This document shows positions 13,173 to 13,573 of a DNA stretch of 13,573 bases, piece after piece. Position 1 is the stretch's first letter. Each line of letters begins with the position of its first letter. The notes below the pieces were generated by a model. The model had not been told where the DNA came from, searched no databases, and saw only the letters and a list, made by a program, of their open reading frames with translations. Location of the stretch: assembly GCA_030017935.1 (NCBI GenBank), contig JASEGF010000034.1, positions 1-13,573 of the forward strand, given 5' to 3'. Position numbers and translations under genes: made by a program. The DNA is from Bacteroidales bacterium. Lineage in GTDB: Bacteria > Bacteroidota > Bacteroidia > Bacteroidales > DTU049.

Positions 13173-13573
13173 AAACAAAAATACTTTTAACACTCATTTT
13201 TGCTGTCCTTGTGCAGTTTTGTTTGGGACAAAATCAAAACGAGTGGGCACCAGAAGGAGCAACTTGGCATTATTCTTATAATAACTTTTCAATCACAGGA
13301 TATATAGAAATAAAATACATAGGCGACAGTTTAATTGATGGAAAAGTATGTAAAGTTTTAGAAAAAAAACTTTATTCATATGATTATGTTACAACTATTT
13401 CTGACACGATTAATTTAGGGCTTGAATTTACTTACTCAGACAGCAACAAAGTATATTACTATAGATTTGATCAATTTTTTGTATTATATAATTTTAATGC
13501 ACAACCAGGTGATTGGTGGGAAATAGCTGGTTGGAGTATTCATGGAAGCTGTGATAGTATTGGAAAAATTGAG
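13169..13573 (+). CDS. Secreted protein, 3' end outside window (probable T9SS cargo)
   Basis: The 135 visible residues start with the cluster's standard signal peptide ('MKTKILLTLIFAVLVQFCLG', mature end near Q21). Its DNA includes a 33-base run identical to the 11033 gene (13199-13231 versus 11063-11095). The mature part ('NEWAPEGATWHYSYNNFSI', 'YIGDSLIDGKVCKVLE', 'VYYYRFDQFFVLYNFNAQPGDWW') differs from the neighbours but has the same general pattern of a Trp/Tyr-rich beta domain with a 'GD-LIDGK--KV' segment. A C-terminal sorting domain is likely but lies beyond the window. Function unknown. Confidence 0.78.
   Translation, partial: MKTKILLTLIFAVLVQFCLGQNQNEWAPEGATWHYSYNNFSITGYIEIKYIGDSLIDGKVCKVLEKKLYSYDYVTTISDTINLGLEFTYSDSNKVYYYRFDQFFVLYNFNAQPGDWWEIAGWSIHGSCDSIGKIE

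Noticed and set aside
1..13573. CRISPR array, tRNA, rRNA, transposase or integrase
   Set aside because: I looked for regularly spaced repeats, cloverleaf-like segments and known mobile-element motifs and saw none. The repeats present are gene-linked, not spacer arrays.

Overview
The window is very AT-rich DNA, most likely from a member of the Bacteroidota that cannot be placed further from sequence alone. Three things point there. Several secreted proteins end in a type IX secretion (T9SS) type A sorting domain with a 'YPNP' or 'FPNP' start. Genes lack Shine-Dalgarno sequences but carry the Bacteroidota -7 box TAnnTTTG upstream. An Omp28-like thioredoxin-fold protein is present.

The left part (1-5014) is ordinary chromosome. 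It holds a ferritin-like/VIT1 iron transporter (95-949), a bidirectional terminator, then on the minus strand ribosomal protein L25/Ctc (rplY) and PRPP synthetase (prs), transcribed prs to rplY. Divergent from prs is a GT4 glycosyltransferase (2694-3812). A 221-base gap with a large imperfect palindrome follows, then a GT-A type glycosyltransferase (4034-5014).

The right part (5015-13573) is accessory and looks recombined. It begins with a Dam-type adenine methylase whose frame has no stop and runs through a T9 tract into a small lipoprotein gene (6180-6785). Next is a multidomain T9SS cargo with an Omp28/thioredoxin-like head (6836-8767), the wreck of a probable TlpA-like redoxin gene (8777-8989), and a tight cluster: cargo (9225-10103), cargo (10112-11029), cargo (11033-11944), lipoprotein (11946-12500), lipoprotein (12513-13085) and a further secreted protein cut off by the window end (13169-13573).

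The most notable property is modular reuse of short DNA blocks. (1) A promoter/leader of about 75 bp is nearly identical before the 6180 and 9225 genes, and its core recurs before dam and the 13169 gene. (2) The signal-peptide coding segment is nearly identical at DNA level in several cargo genes whose mature parts differ. (3) The 3' end of the lipoprotein gene plus spacer plus next 'ATGAAA' occurs three times almost unchanged, and two copies leave vestigial gene starts that end in an ATGA overlap with the next gene. Conserved ends around diverged middles suggest a family of exported proteins diversified by recombination or gene conversion. Homopolymer T tracts of different length (6, 6, 8, 9) sit next to the -7 boxes, and one also decides whether the methylase is fused to the lipoprotein. 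No T9SS machinery, restriction endonuclease, transposase, integrase, CRISPR array, tRNA or rRNA was seen.
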